From NCBI GenBank assembly GCA_031273455.1, contig JAISRZ010000065.1, positions 110,907-152,365 on the forward strand: a stretch of DNA of 41,459 nt, in the 5' to 3' direction. Below, in pieces: positions 15,545 to 22,268 of the stretch (its first letter is position 1; every line of letters starts with the position of its first letter). Origin of the DNA: Deltaproteobacteria bacterium. Lineage in GTDB: Bacteria > Desulfobacterota > Desulfarculia > Adiutricales > Adiutricaceae. The position numbers and the translations under genes are program-made. The notes under the pieces were generated by a model that saw only the letters and a list, made by a program, of their open reading frames with translations, did no database searches and was not told the DNA's origin.

Positions 15545-17261
15545 GCCGTGGTTTTATTTAACGCTTATCTTGGCCTTAGGGCTAGTCACGGCCTTCGGGC
15601 CTTCCGCGGACCTTTGGGCCCAGTTATCCCGGAGCGGTCAAGTTAGCCCTAAAGACGTCTATAACCCGAAGCCCGATCCAGCGGATCTGATCTATCCCAT
15701 GCCGTGCGATTTGGGCATGGTTTTTAAAGCCGTCTCCTTACCGGTCAACGGGCGCTTAAAGGACGTTAAGACCTTCTTGGGGACCGAGGACAATGGGCCC
15801 AATGGCTTTTTGGACCGCAAGTACAGTACTTTTTTAGGCTCGGCTTTGTCCTTAAATGATCTACCGCCCGAACAAAAGGAAATAGCCACTAAATCCCTGG
15901 CCACGGGCCAGGATGGCCAAGTCTACGGGGACCAGATCTTTCTTTTTGGCAAGTACGAGGTCACCGTGGCCCAGTGGGAGGCCATTATGGGCTCCTGCGC
16001 CCCCATTAACGCGGACTCGGCCAAGCCCAAAACCGGGATCTCTTGGTACGAGGCTTTGATATTCACTGAAAAGTACATGACTTATCTTTTAAAAGAGCAT
16101 CCTGAGGTCATGCCGACCTTTCCCGAGGACAATCGGGACGTGGGCATAGTTCGTTTGCCCACGGACGCGGAATGGGAGTACGCGGCTCGGGGCGGTCACG
16201 CGGTCTCCTCGTTGGACTTAAGAAACGAGCCCCTTTTCCCCCACGAGGGCTTCAAAGAGGCTGACTTTGGGCTTTTCATGGATGGGGTCTCCCCGCCGGC
16301 TAGCTCCCCGGGGCGGATTGGCCTTTTTCGGCCCAACCCTTTAGGGGTTTACGACACCGTGGGCAACGTGGCCGAGATGACCGGGGATCCGTTTAAAATG
16401 ACCGTGGGCAGTCGACTCCACGGGGCCACGGGCGGCTTTGTCCGCAAAGGCGGGTCCTTTCGTAGCGGGTCCGCTGATATCCAACCAGGCCGTCGCTTTG
16501 AGGTGGCCCACTTTTACCGAACTGGGCCCACCGTGGCCAATGACTTGGGCTTTCGGTTGACGGTCTCGGCCGTGGCCGCCCCTGGGGGGGCCAGGTTTAA
16601 GCAGTTGTCTAAGGAATGGGAGGCTATTGGTCAAGCTCCCCAGACCGCCAGCGCCGGGGTCAATCCGGTGGAAAAACTGCGGCGCCTCATCGACGCCTCC
16701 AGCGATGAGCAAGAAAAAGCCACTTTAGAGTCTTTGCTAAACGACTTTAAGGACTTTAGCGTGGTGGTGGAACGGGAAAAGGAGGCCGCGATCCGGGCTC
16801 AATGCCAGAGCTTACTTCACGCGGCTTACAGTATAAGAAACACCGGTCGTAGGCGGCTCTTTTCGGAGATGAATTTGCGCCATGTCCGCGAGGATATGGA
16901 GAAAGTTAAGCGGGAATTGCGATCCGTTCCCGCCAACCAGAGAGAGCGGTTGAATGAAGTTATGAGTATGCTCAAACCTCGGGAAATAAGGAACCAAGAG
17001 GAAGTCGCTAACTTTGACCGGGCCATTCGCAATCAGTTTAATTACTACAAGAGCCTAATAGAGGACACCACCGAGGTTGACGGTAAAGTGTTGGATGAGC
17101 AGTTAAAGTTCGTTTTCGCGGACATCAAAGGCGATGACGTTTTTAGTCAGGAAATGCGGAAGTGCTTTGACACGGTGTATGGTCACTTGGAATTGGCCTT
17201 CCAAGGGCTACCTGACCAGATTAAAGTCGAGGATGTTTTGGACCAGGATTCAAGATCTTAG
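15537..17261 (+). CDS. TagR-like secreted formylglycine-enzyme-fold (SUMF) protein
   Basis: 574 residues. An N-terminal signal peptide (WFYLTLILALGLVTAFG) exports it. Residues about 130-350 form a formylglycine-generating-enzyme/sulfatase-modifying-factor domain: YEVTVAQWEAIMG, ISWYEALIF, RLPTDAEWEYAARGG, GVYDTVGNVAEMTGD, RKGGSFRSG and LGFRL. The catalytic cysteine pair of true formylglycine enzymes is not seen, as expected for a binding or signalling version. The C-terminal ~220 residues are long charged helices, probably coiled coil. In the type VI pathway TagR is a periplasmic protein of this fold needed to activate PpkA; here the probable partner is the kinase-less vWA protein at 11525. 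GGAGGG precedes the ATG, and the gene overlaps the permease by 8 bases. Confidence 0.85.
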   Translation: MSRPWFYLTLILALGLVTAFGPSADLWAQLSRSGQVSPKDVYNPKPDPADLIYPMPCDLGMVFKAVSLPVNGRLKDVKTFLGTEDNGPNGFLDRKYSTFLGSALSLNDLPPEQKEIATKSLATGQDGQVYGDQIFLFGKYEVTVAQWEAIMGSCAPINADSAKPKTGISWYEALIFTEKYMTYLLKEHPEVMPTFPEDNRDVGIVRLPTDAEWEYAARGGHAVSSLDLRNEPLFPHEGFKEADFGLFMDGVSPPASSPGRIGLFRPNPLGVYDTVGNVAEMTGDPFKMTVGSRLHGATGGFVRKGGSFRSGSADIQPGRRFEVAHFYRTGPTVANDLGFRLTVSAVAAPGGARFKQLSKEWEAIGQAPQTASAGVNPVEKLRRLIDASSDEQEKATLESLLNDFKDFSVVVEREKEAAIRAQCQSLLHAAYSIRNTGRRRLFSEMNLRHVREDMEKVKRELRSVPANQRERLNEVMSMLKPREIRNQEEVANFDRAIRNQFNYYKSLIEDTTEVDGKVLDEQLKFVFADIKGDDVFSQEMRKCFDTVYGHLELAFQGLPDQIKVEDVLDQDSRS

Positions 17262-17305
17262 TTTTAGCGTTTAGGGGTCCTCGTAAATCCATTAAGTCTA
17301 TGTTA

Positions 17306-17314
17306 TGGTATAAT
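17306..17314 (+). promoter_or_regulatory. candidate extended -10 promoter for the protease-SrfA pair
   Basis: TGGTATAAT gives a consensus -10 box (17309-17314) with an extended TGn. It lies in the 165-base gap between the TagR-like gene and the protease gene. No good -35 box is seen at the expected distance, which extended -10 promoters can tolerate. Confidence 0.4.
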
Positions 17315-17426
17315 TTTGTTTAATGTCCTTTCTTTAACGCCAAAGGGCTGGTTCCAGAGCTTATGAGTCTTGGGGCGGCTGAATTTGGCGGCCATAAATC
17401 AGTCTTTTAGACCAAAGAGTTACCCT

Positions 17427-18692
17427 ATGGGTCAGAGCGTTTCCAATATTCCCAGTCCCCAGCCGAACCCCAACCAGGGAAAAGGGCCCTCTTATCTAAC
17501 TGGGGCCGTGGCCGGGGCTATTTTAGCCGGGGCCCTTTTGGCCATAATTTTGGCCTTCTTCTACAATAAAGCCCTTTACCGGGCGGAAGCGGCCCAGGTT
17601 AACCCTAATAGTTTGCAAACGGCTAATATTGACGCTTTAAAAGAGGAAATAAAGCGTTATCGGGGGTTAACCGCCTTAGACATCTGCGCTAACCCCCAAG
17701 CCCGGCCAGAGCCTTTCTTTGTCCCTAGTTCCCCTAAACCGCCGGTCAGTGGAGCCTCCACGCCCGGTTTGACCCCGGGGGCGGCGGGCCAAGGTCCGGG
17801 ATCTAGCGTCACCCCAACGCCTTCCGGCGGAACCAAGCCTACGCCCTCTGACAAATCGGACAAATCGGACAAATCGGATAAATCGGATAAATCGGACAAA
17901 TCGGACAAATCTGGCGGTGGGCTCAAAAAAGAGTCCGGCCCAGGCGTGGACCCAGAGGCAGAGGAAGGCCACGACGCTGACGATGACGAGGATGACGACG
18001 ATTCTAAAGACCTAAAAAAAGCCAATGACAACGATGGCGACGCTGACACGCAGGATCTAGTGGAAGAGGCCACGGTCCTCATTTTAGCCGCTGGCAAGAA
18101 GAGCGTCTCCATGGGCACGGGCTTTTTTATCTCGGACTCTTTGATTATGACTAACCGCCACGTCATTGACGAAGCCATTAACGGGGGTATGGTCGTGGTC
18201 ACCAGTAAACACTTGGGGCGCGCCCGGGAAGCCAAAATCGTGGTTAGCACCGACGCTAAAGGGATCCGGGATTACGCGGTCTTAAGGATTGAGGACGAAG
18301 CTATAGGGGTCTCCAAGGCCTTAAAAATATCCCGGGAGGCCAAACGGGCTGAGCGGGTCAGCGCTTGGGGGTATCCAGGCTTATTGACCCAAACCGATCC
18401 CAAGATGGACGCTTTATTGGAAGGCGATCTGAGCGCCGCTCCCGAGCTAGTTTACTCGGAAGGGGTTATTAGCGTGGTCCAGGTTATGCCTGGGGGATTA
18501 CCTTTAATCAGCCACACGGCTGAGGTCTCCCAAGGGAATAGCGGGGGGCCTTTAATCGGGCGGACCGGCGAAGTCATTGGGATCAACACTTTAATTCGGT
18601 ATGACGGCGACAGTCTCCGTCAAGTCAACGTGGCTTTGGGCGGGAGCGATCTTCTGCTGTTTCTTTCGGAAAACCATATCCAGCTGGACTGA
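17427..18692 (+). CDS. membrane-anchored trypsin-like (S1C) serine protease
   Basis: 421 residues. A short cytoplasmic N-terminus is followed by a membrane helix (AVAGAILAGALLAIILAFFY), a periplasmic Pro/Gly-rich segment, seven tandem SDK repeats (9-bp DNA repeat at 17850-17912) and a very acidic stretch. A protease domain follows from about residue 215. The triad is intact: His245 in TNRHVID, Asp282 in RDYAVL, Ser372 in GNSGGPL. No PDZ domain is visible, unlike DegP. It probably cleaves a periplasmic target of this system. The ATG at 17427 has AAAGAG seven bases upstream and matches the MGQ start of its paralogue at 1936; a TTG at 17370 is less likely. The next gene begins 12 bases later. 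Confidence 0.87.
   Translation: MGQSVSNIPSPQPNPNQGKGPSYLTGAVAGAILAGALLAIILAFFYNKALYRAEAAQVNPNSLQTANIDALKEEIKRYRGLTALDICANPQARPEPFFVPSSPKPPVSGASTPGLTPGAAGQGPGSSVTPTPSGGTKPTPSDKSDKSDKSDKSDKSDKSDKSGGGLKKESGPGVDPEAEEGHDADDDEDDDDSKDLKKANDNDGDADTQDLVEEATVLILAAGKKSVSMGTGFFISDSLIMTNRHVIDEAINGGMVVVTSKHLGRAREAKIVVSTDAKGIRDYAVLRIEDEAIGVSKALKISREAKRAERVSAWGYPGLLTQTDPKMDALLEGDLSAAPELVYSEGVISVVQVMPGGLPLISHTAEVSQGNSGGPLIGRTGEVIGINTLIRYDGDSLRQVNVALGGSDLLLFLSENHIQLD
17850..17912 (+). repeat. seven tandem 9-bp units encoding Asp-Lys-Ser
   Basis: Seven copies of GACAAATCG (two with GAT, the last ending TCT) lie in frame in the protease gene. They encode a charged (DKS)7 linker between the membrane anchor and the protease domain. 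The near-identity of the copies suggests recent slippage-type expansion. Confidence 0.9.
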
Positions 18693-18704
18693 TAAGGATA
18701 GACC

Positions 18705-20216
18705 ATGCCCAGGCAGATGATCCACTCCTCTAACACCATGGATTATCATATTGACACCCACGATGGGGTCGAGATGATATCCCGCTATTATCTGTTTTAT
18801 CAGTTAATCAGCGAAGAGTTATCCGAGGATCGAGCTCAGTTTTTAGCTGAGCCAGTCAAAAACCAAGATCGTAACTGGATAAACTGGTACACCAACCTGC
18901 CCGGGAGCGTGGTCCATTATCGGGATTTAAACCCCACGGACCAAAGGTTCGCTCGGGAAGTCTTGGTGGAGCGCGGCCAAGAGATTAAAGATCTCGCCAG
19001 CCGACTTTTACACTCCTCGGCTCGGAACCGGAAGCTCGCGGGTGAGCTTTTATTAAGCTTATTTAACCGGCCAGCCGATTGCGAAGTTTACTTAGTGGGC
19101 GGACGGCCCGTGGTGGTGAGTTGGGGGCTTAGCTCCATGGCGAGCGTTCGGGGCGGAAGTTCCGAGTCCCAAGCCTTAAGCTCCCAGTTAACCGAAAGGT
19201 CTTCGGGTAACCATCCGCGGGCCGCATCGGGTTGGCCTTTTCCTTTAGAGCCCGAGCCCCCGGCCCCGCCCGCCCCGCCCGAGCCAGTGGCGCCCCCGCC
19301 GCCGGACCCCCCGGCCCCGGTGGAGACTACCCCGGTCGCGGCCCCATCGCCGCCTCCGGTGGTTAGAACTGTGTCCGAAGTTATCCCAGTGGCTCAACCG
19401 AGTATCTGGGACCATAACTTATTTAAGATGTTCGCTGGTCTGTTATTGACCTTTGTCCTTTTGACCCTGGCTTTTTTTATCTTTTTTCCGGGGTTAAGGG
19501 TCTTTTTTGACCAGACCATTAACCCGTCCGCGGTGGACACCGCCGCCTTTGACCGCAATTCCGCGGAAGAGGAGGCCTTACGCCAGGAGCTGGAGCGGTT
19601 GCGAGCCTTATACGACCGGAATTTGGCCGCTTGCCCCGTGGAAAAACCCCCGGAAAAAGCGCCGGAGACGCCCGAGCCGCCGGTGACCCCACCGGCGGAG
19701 CCAGCCCCAGAGCCCACCCCGGAACCGGTTCCCGAGCCTTTTGAGGACCAAGAGCCGGAGGATAAAGAGCCAGAGGACCAACCTGAGGAGCCCAAGCCGG
19801 AACCCACTGGGGAGCTGGAGATCCCCGAAGACGCCTATAAGAAAAATGACGTGAGCTTTATGGAGGGTTGTTGGGAGTCGCGGGCGGAAGGGTTGATTAG
19901 CGTGGTGACGAAATTGCCCATTGTCATTAAGTATTGCTTTAACCGTAAAGGCAACGCGGTGGTCACGGTGGATGAGCATAAAGCCAATGGCGATTTTTAT
20001 CAGACCTGCTCCACCACCGCCTTAGCCAACTTTGAGAAAAAGGCTTTAGTCATTAGGCAAAGAACTGGGCCGATCTGCCCCAAGGATAAATCTAAATACT
20101 CCACCTCGGTGATGATTTGCTCCCCCAAGGAGTCGGAGGGGCAAAGCGTGGCTATCTGCGTTATCCAGCAGCCGGATAGCCCGAACATCACCTCCAACTT
20201 TAGAAGAGTGGAATAG
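18705..20216 (+). CDS. SrfA-like membrane protein (copy 2)
   Basis: 503 residues, paralogous to 3058-4215. The N-terminal ~145 residues share HIDTHDGVEMISRYYLFY, NWY, RKLAGELLL and VGGRPVVVSWG with it, and from memory with SrfA. A Pro-rich cytoplasmic linker (about 180-220) is followed by a membrane helix (FAGLLLTFVLLTLAFFIFF) and a short helical segment. A long Pro/Glu repeat (about 305-365) then reaches the six-cysteine domain beginning FMEGCW. The second Pro/Glu stretch is absent from copy 1. Such linkers can span the periplasm, as in TonB, so this copy may reach the cell wall or outer membrane. AAGGA precedes the ATG, 12 bases after the active protease. It is the last gene of the cluster. 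Confidence 0.78.
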   Translation: MPRQMIHSSNTMDYHIDTHDGVEMISRYYLFYQLISEELSEDRAQFLAEPVKNQDRNWINWYTNLPGSVVHYRDLNPTDQRFAREVLVERGQEIKDLASRLLHSSARNRKLAGELLLSLFNRPADCEVYLVGGRPVVVSWGLSSMASVRGGSSESQALSSQLTERSSGNHPRAASGWPFPLEPEPPAPPAPPEPVAPPPPDPPAPVETTPVAAPSPPPVVRTVSEVIPVAQPSIWDHNLFKMFAGLLLTFVLLTLAFFIFFPGLRVFFDQTINPSAVDTAAFDRNSAEEEALRQELERLRALYDRNLAACPVEKPPEKAPETPEPPVTPPAEPAPEPTPEPVPEPFEDQEPEDKEPEDQPEEPKPEPTGELEIPEDAYKKNDVSFMEGCWESRAEGLISVVTKLPIVIKYCFNRKGNAVVTVDEHKANGDFYQTCSTTALANFEKKALVIRQRTGPICPKDKSKYSTSVMICSPKESEGQSVAICVIQQPDSPNITSNFRRVE

Positions 20217-20313
20217 CGGTGGCGAAAGGTTTAAGCGATAACCGCCAACTCTAAACAAGAAATAAAGTTTTTTCTGGTCTAACCCCTAAAAACTATTCCT
20301 AATCTATAATTGA

Positions 20314-20350
20314 TGGCTAACTTTAGGCTTAAAAAACTTAAAGTTAGCCA
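20314..20350. repeat. perfect 12-bp inverted repeat at the end of the macrodomain gene
   Basis: TGGCTAACTTTA (20314-20325) pairs with TAAAGTTAGCCA (20339-20350) across a 13-base loop. It overlaps the stop codon of the macrodomain gene and lies between the two converging genes. It has no T tract on either side, so it is a possible bidirectional hairpin rather than a classic terminator. Confidence 0.6.
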
Positions 20351-20811
20351 CGCAATACCAAATAGGCCTTAAAGTCCGCGTTTAACGCGCTTAAGAAACT
20401 GTTTATGGTTTTTTCGGCGATGGTTTTGGCCTGATCTTTGGGGTAACCGAAGATCCCGGCGGAGATCAAGGGAAAGGCGATGGATTGGCAGTTATTTAAG
20501 AAGGCCAGTTTTAAGCTATTTTGGTAACAGTTGGCTAAAAGGTCGCTCTCGTTGTTTTGGCCGCCGCTCCAGACCGGCCCCACGGTATGGATAATATACT
20601 TGGCCGCGAGGTTAAAGCCTGGGGTAATGACCGCTTGACCGGTGGGGCACTGGCCAATGGCTTGACAAGCTTGGGTTAGCTCCTTGACCCCCGCGGCTTG
20701 GAAAATGGCCCCACAGACGCCACCTCCCATGGTCAAAGAAGAGTTAGCGGCGTTAACGATGGCGTCGGTTTTCATTTGGGTCAGATCGCCGACCACGACA
20801 ATAAAAGGCAT
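20344..20811 (-). CDS. macrodomain protein, ADP-ribosyl/O-acetyl-ADP-ribose hydrolase type
   Basis: A 155-residue stand-alone macrodomain. Family motifs are clear: GDLTQMKTDAIVNAANSSL, the glycine-rich GGGVCGAIFQAAG, the ITPGFNLAAKYIIHTVGP strand, and a second binding loop (ISAGIFGYPKDQA). This places it with the MacroD/YmdB group, which removes ADP-ribose from proteins or deacetylates O-acetyl-ADP-ribose in the cytoplasm. AGGAGA lies six bases before the ATG. It faces the Srf/Tag-like cluster tail to tail, so a functional link is not implied by an operon. Confidence 0.9.
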   Translation of the reverse strand: MPFIVVVGDLTQMKTDAIVNAANSSLTMGGGVCGAIFQAAGVKELTQACQAIGQCPTGQAVITPGFNLAAKYIIHTVGPVWSGGQNNESDLLANCYQNSLKLAFLNNCQSIAFPLISAGIFGYPKDQAKTIAEKTINSFLSALNADFKAYLVLRG

Positions 20812-20900
20812 TGGATCTCCTGAAGGGAACTGACTAATTCCCGAAGGCTAAAAAGGGTAAGTTAAGGATTGGCCTCATCGGACTTTAAGGTTTCATATTT

Positions 20901-20906
20901 ATTATA
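20901..20906 (-). promoter_or_regulatory. candidate -10 box for the macrodomain gene
   Basis: On the minus strand the sequence reads TATAAT, about 90 bases before the macrodomain ATG and in an AT-rich stretch. No clear -35 box is seen. Confidence 0.25.
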
Positions 20907-21155
20907 ACAGATCATATTTATTTTTAAAAATAATATTTAAGCGGCTAAACGTAAAATGACATGAAATATTGATTCTTTTTTGCAATTATAGATAAATTAC
21001 AATAGTAAATCACCATAATTATTTAATATAAATTAAGAGGTCTTTATACTTAAATAGACCTAAAAAGTTGTTTTATTTTTGGCCGTTTTATTGTATAATA
21101 GCTTCCAAAAGCGCTTACCCAAAAGGTGAGCCTTTCAGGTTAATGGCCCTTTTTA

Positions 21156-21220
21156 GGCCCCTAGAAGGCTCCTAGAAGGCTCCTAGAAGGCCCCTAAAAG
21201 GCCCCTAGAAGGCCCTAGAA
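21156..21220 (+). repeat. six tandem 11-bp units GGCYCCTAGAA
   Basis: Units begin at 21156, 21167, 21178, 21189, 21200 and 21211. They read GGCCCCTAGAA or GGCTCCTAGAA, one has CTAAAA, and the last is 10 bases long. A partial GGCGC follows. Units of 11 bp put each copy on nearly the same face of the helix. Confidence 0.85.
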
Positions 21221-21334
21221 GGCGCTTATAGGCTAAGACCCTGTCTTTACTATAATAGCTAAGCGTTGGCATTTTCGGCCGTTTTCGCGGCCTTTTCAAC
21301 GCCTCGCTCTAAAACAACTTTCCCCCGAGGAATT

Positions 21335-21724
21335 ATGAAAAAAATCGCTTTAGTCGTTATGGTCATCGCTCTAGCTGGTTGCGCTCTTAAAAAACCCCCG
21401 CGCGACTACACCTTTGTCATGAACACCTGGCTCGGGGCCCCGATCCAGGAGCTCTTGGAGGCCTGGGGCGAGCCAGCTTACAAATTTAACCTGACCGATG
21501 GTCGTCAGCAATACCATTGGGACCGTCTAGCCGCCGCGGTCAGCCCGGACTCGCCGGATTATGGGCCGGGCGGACGGGAGGAATCCCAACCGGGGTTAGT
21601 GACCACTGGCGAGTGCGGGGTCACGGTGACCGTGGATCCTTACCACAAAGTCGCGAGTTATAGCAAAGCCAAGCCTGGGTGCGAGCGGATGGGCCTTCCC
21701 CGAGGTCGGGACGAAAACGTTTAG
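21335..21724 (+). CDS. BamE/SmpA-like small lipoprotein
   Basis: 129 residues. It begins MKKIALVVMVIALAGC, a lipoprotein signal with lipobox LAGC. The mature part contains WLGAPIQELLEAWGEPAY followed by DGRQQYHW, which fits the small two-helix/beta SmpA/OmlA-like fold seen in many envelope lipoproteins. Three more cysteine or proline positions at the C-terminus are not diagnostic. The ATG at 21335 has CGAGG upstream and gives a proper signal peptide; a TTG at 21266 would not. The CheX-like gene follows 25 bases later. The exact role is unknown. Confidence 0.75.
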   Translation: MKKIALVVMVIALAGCALKKPPRDYTFVMNTWLGAPIQELLEAWGEPAYKFNLTDGRQQYHWDRLAAAVSPDSPDYGPGGREESQPGLVTTGECGVTVTVDPYHKVASYSKAKPGCERMGLPRGRDENV

Positions 21725-21749
21725 GCTGATCTTAGCCTAAGGACGTCTT

Positions 21750-22268
21750 ATGGAAAACTCAATATACCACGATTGCGCCGGGATTTTGGGTCAACACGCC
21801 CAAGACGTTTTAACGCGCATGAGTTCCATCGCCCCGGCCTTGGGGGCTTTGACTTACGAGACCGGTTCCCTTAACCGCCAGTACGCGGAGGCGGTTAAGG
21901 TCAGTTTTCGGGGCCAAGCCGGGGAAGCGGCCACTAAAGGCTACTTAATCTGGGCCTTCCACGTCTTTAAAGTGGCCCAAGAGCTGGGCCGGGACATCGC
22001 CGTGAAGATGGGCCTGGAGGCCGAGCTGGCCGGAACCCGGGAAGGGGTGGAGAACATCTTAGGCGAGACTTTAAACATCATCATTGGTCTAACCTCCTCG
22101 GACTGGTCGCAAAAGGGGCTGGACATTGTCTTTGACCCCCCGGAAAAGCTGGGGGCCCATCTTATTGACGCCATTCCGCCGGACCAAAAAGCCTTCCATG
22201 TGACCTTGACCCTGGAAAAAGGGCCGGACATTTCCATTTTTCTCCATTTCACCCAGAGTAGTTCATGA
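21750..22268 (+). CDS. CheX/CheC-like phosphatase-family protein
   Basis: 172 residues, cytoplasmic. The middle part has the pattern of CheX-type chemotaxis phosphatases, with the E-x2-N motif in ILGETLNIIIGL (about residues 103-114) and a preceding helix-rich segment. Such proteins dephosphorylate response regulators such as CheY. The second E-x2-N motif of CheC is not seen. No chemotaxis or two-component gene is present in the window, and the stop overlaps the addB start (ATGA), so it is co-expressed with a DNA-repair pair. The assignment is moderate and rests on the motif. Confidence 0.6.
   Translation: MENSIYHDCAGILGQHAQDVLTRMSSIAPALGALTYETGSLNRQYAEAVKVSFRGQAGEAATKGYLIWAFHVFKVAQELGRDIAVKMGLEAELAGTREGVENILGETLNIIIGLTSSDWSQKGLDIVFDPPEKLGAHLIDAIPPDQKAFHVTLTLEKGPDISIFLHFTQSSS

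Larger units (their letters stand above)
20812..21334. other. 523-base non-coding divergent region
   Basis: No credible gene. The part from 20890 to 21110 is strongly AT-rich. The sequence TATAATAGCT occurs at 21094-21103 and again at 21251-21260, on either side of an 11-bp tandem repeat. Both are candidate -10 boxes for the lipoprotein gene at 21335. Confidence 0.6.

Noticed and set aside
15537..17261. A true formylglycine-generating enzyme activating sulfatases
   Set aside because: No sulfatase gene is nearby, the catalytic cysteine pair is not seen, and the neighbours match the TagR setting.
17373..17426. N-terminal extension of the protease from the TTG at 17370
   Set aside because: The ATG at 17427 has a ribosome site and matches the start of the paralogue at 1936.
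17850..17912. A CRISPR array
   Set aside because: The 9-bp units have no spacers and are in frame in a protease gene. The 11-bp units at 21156 also lack spacers.
19394..19979. Antisense Gly/Ser- and Leu/Arg-rich frames opposite the second SrfA-like gene
   Set aside because: They arise from the complement of the Pro/Glu repeat region and have no independent support.
1..20216. A complete type VI secretion cluster
   Set aside because: Only Tag-like accessory genes are seen; no sheath, Hcp, VgrG, baseplate, ClpV, TssJ/L/M, kinase or phosphatase gene is in the window.
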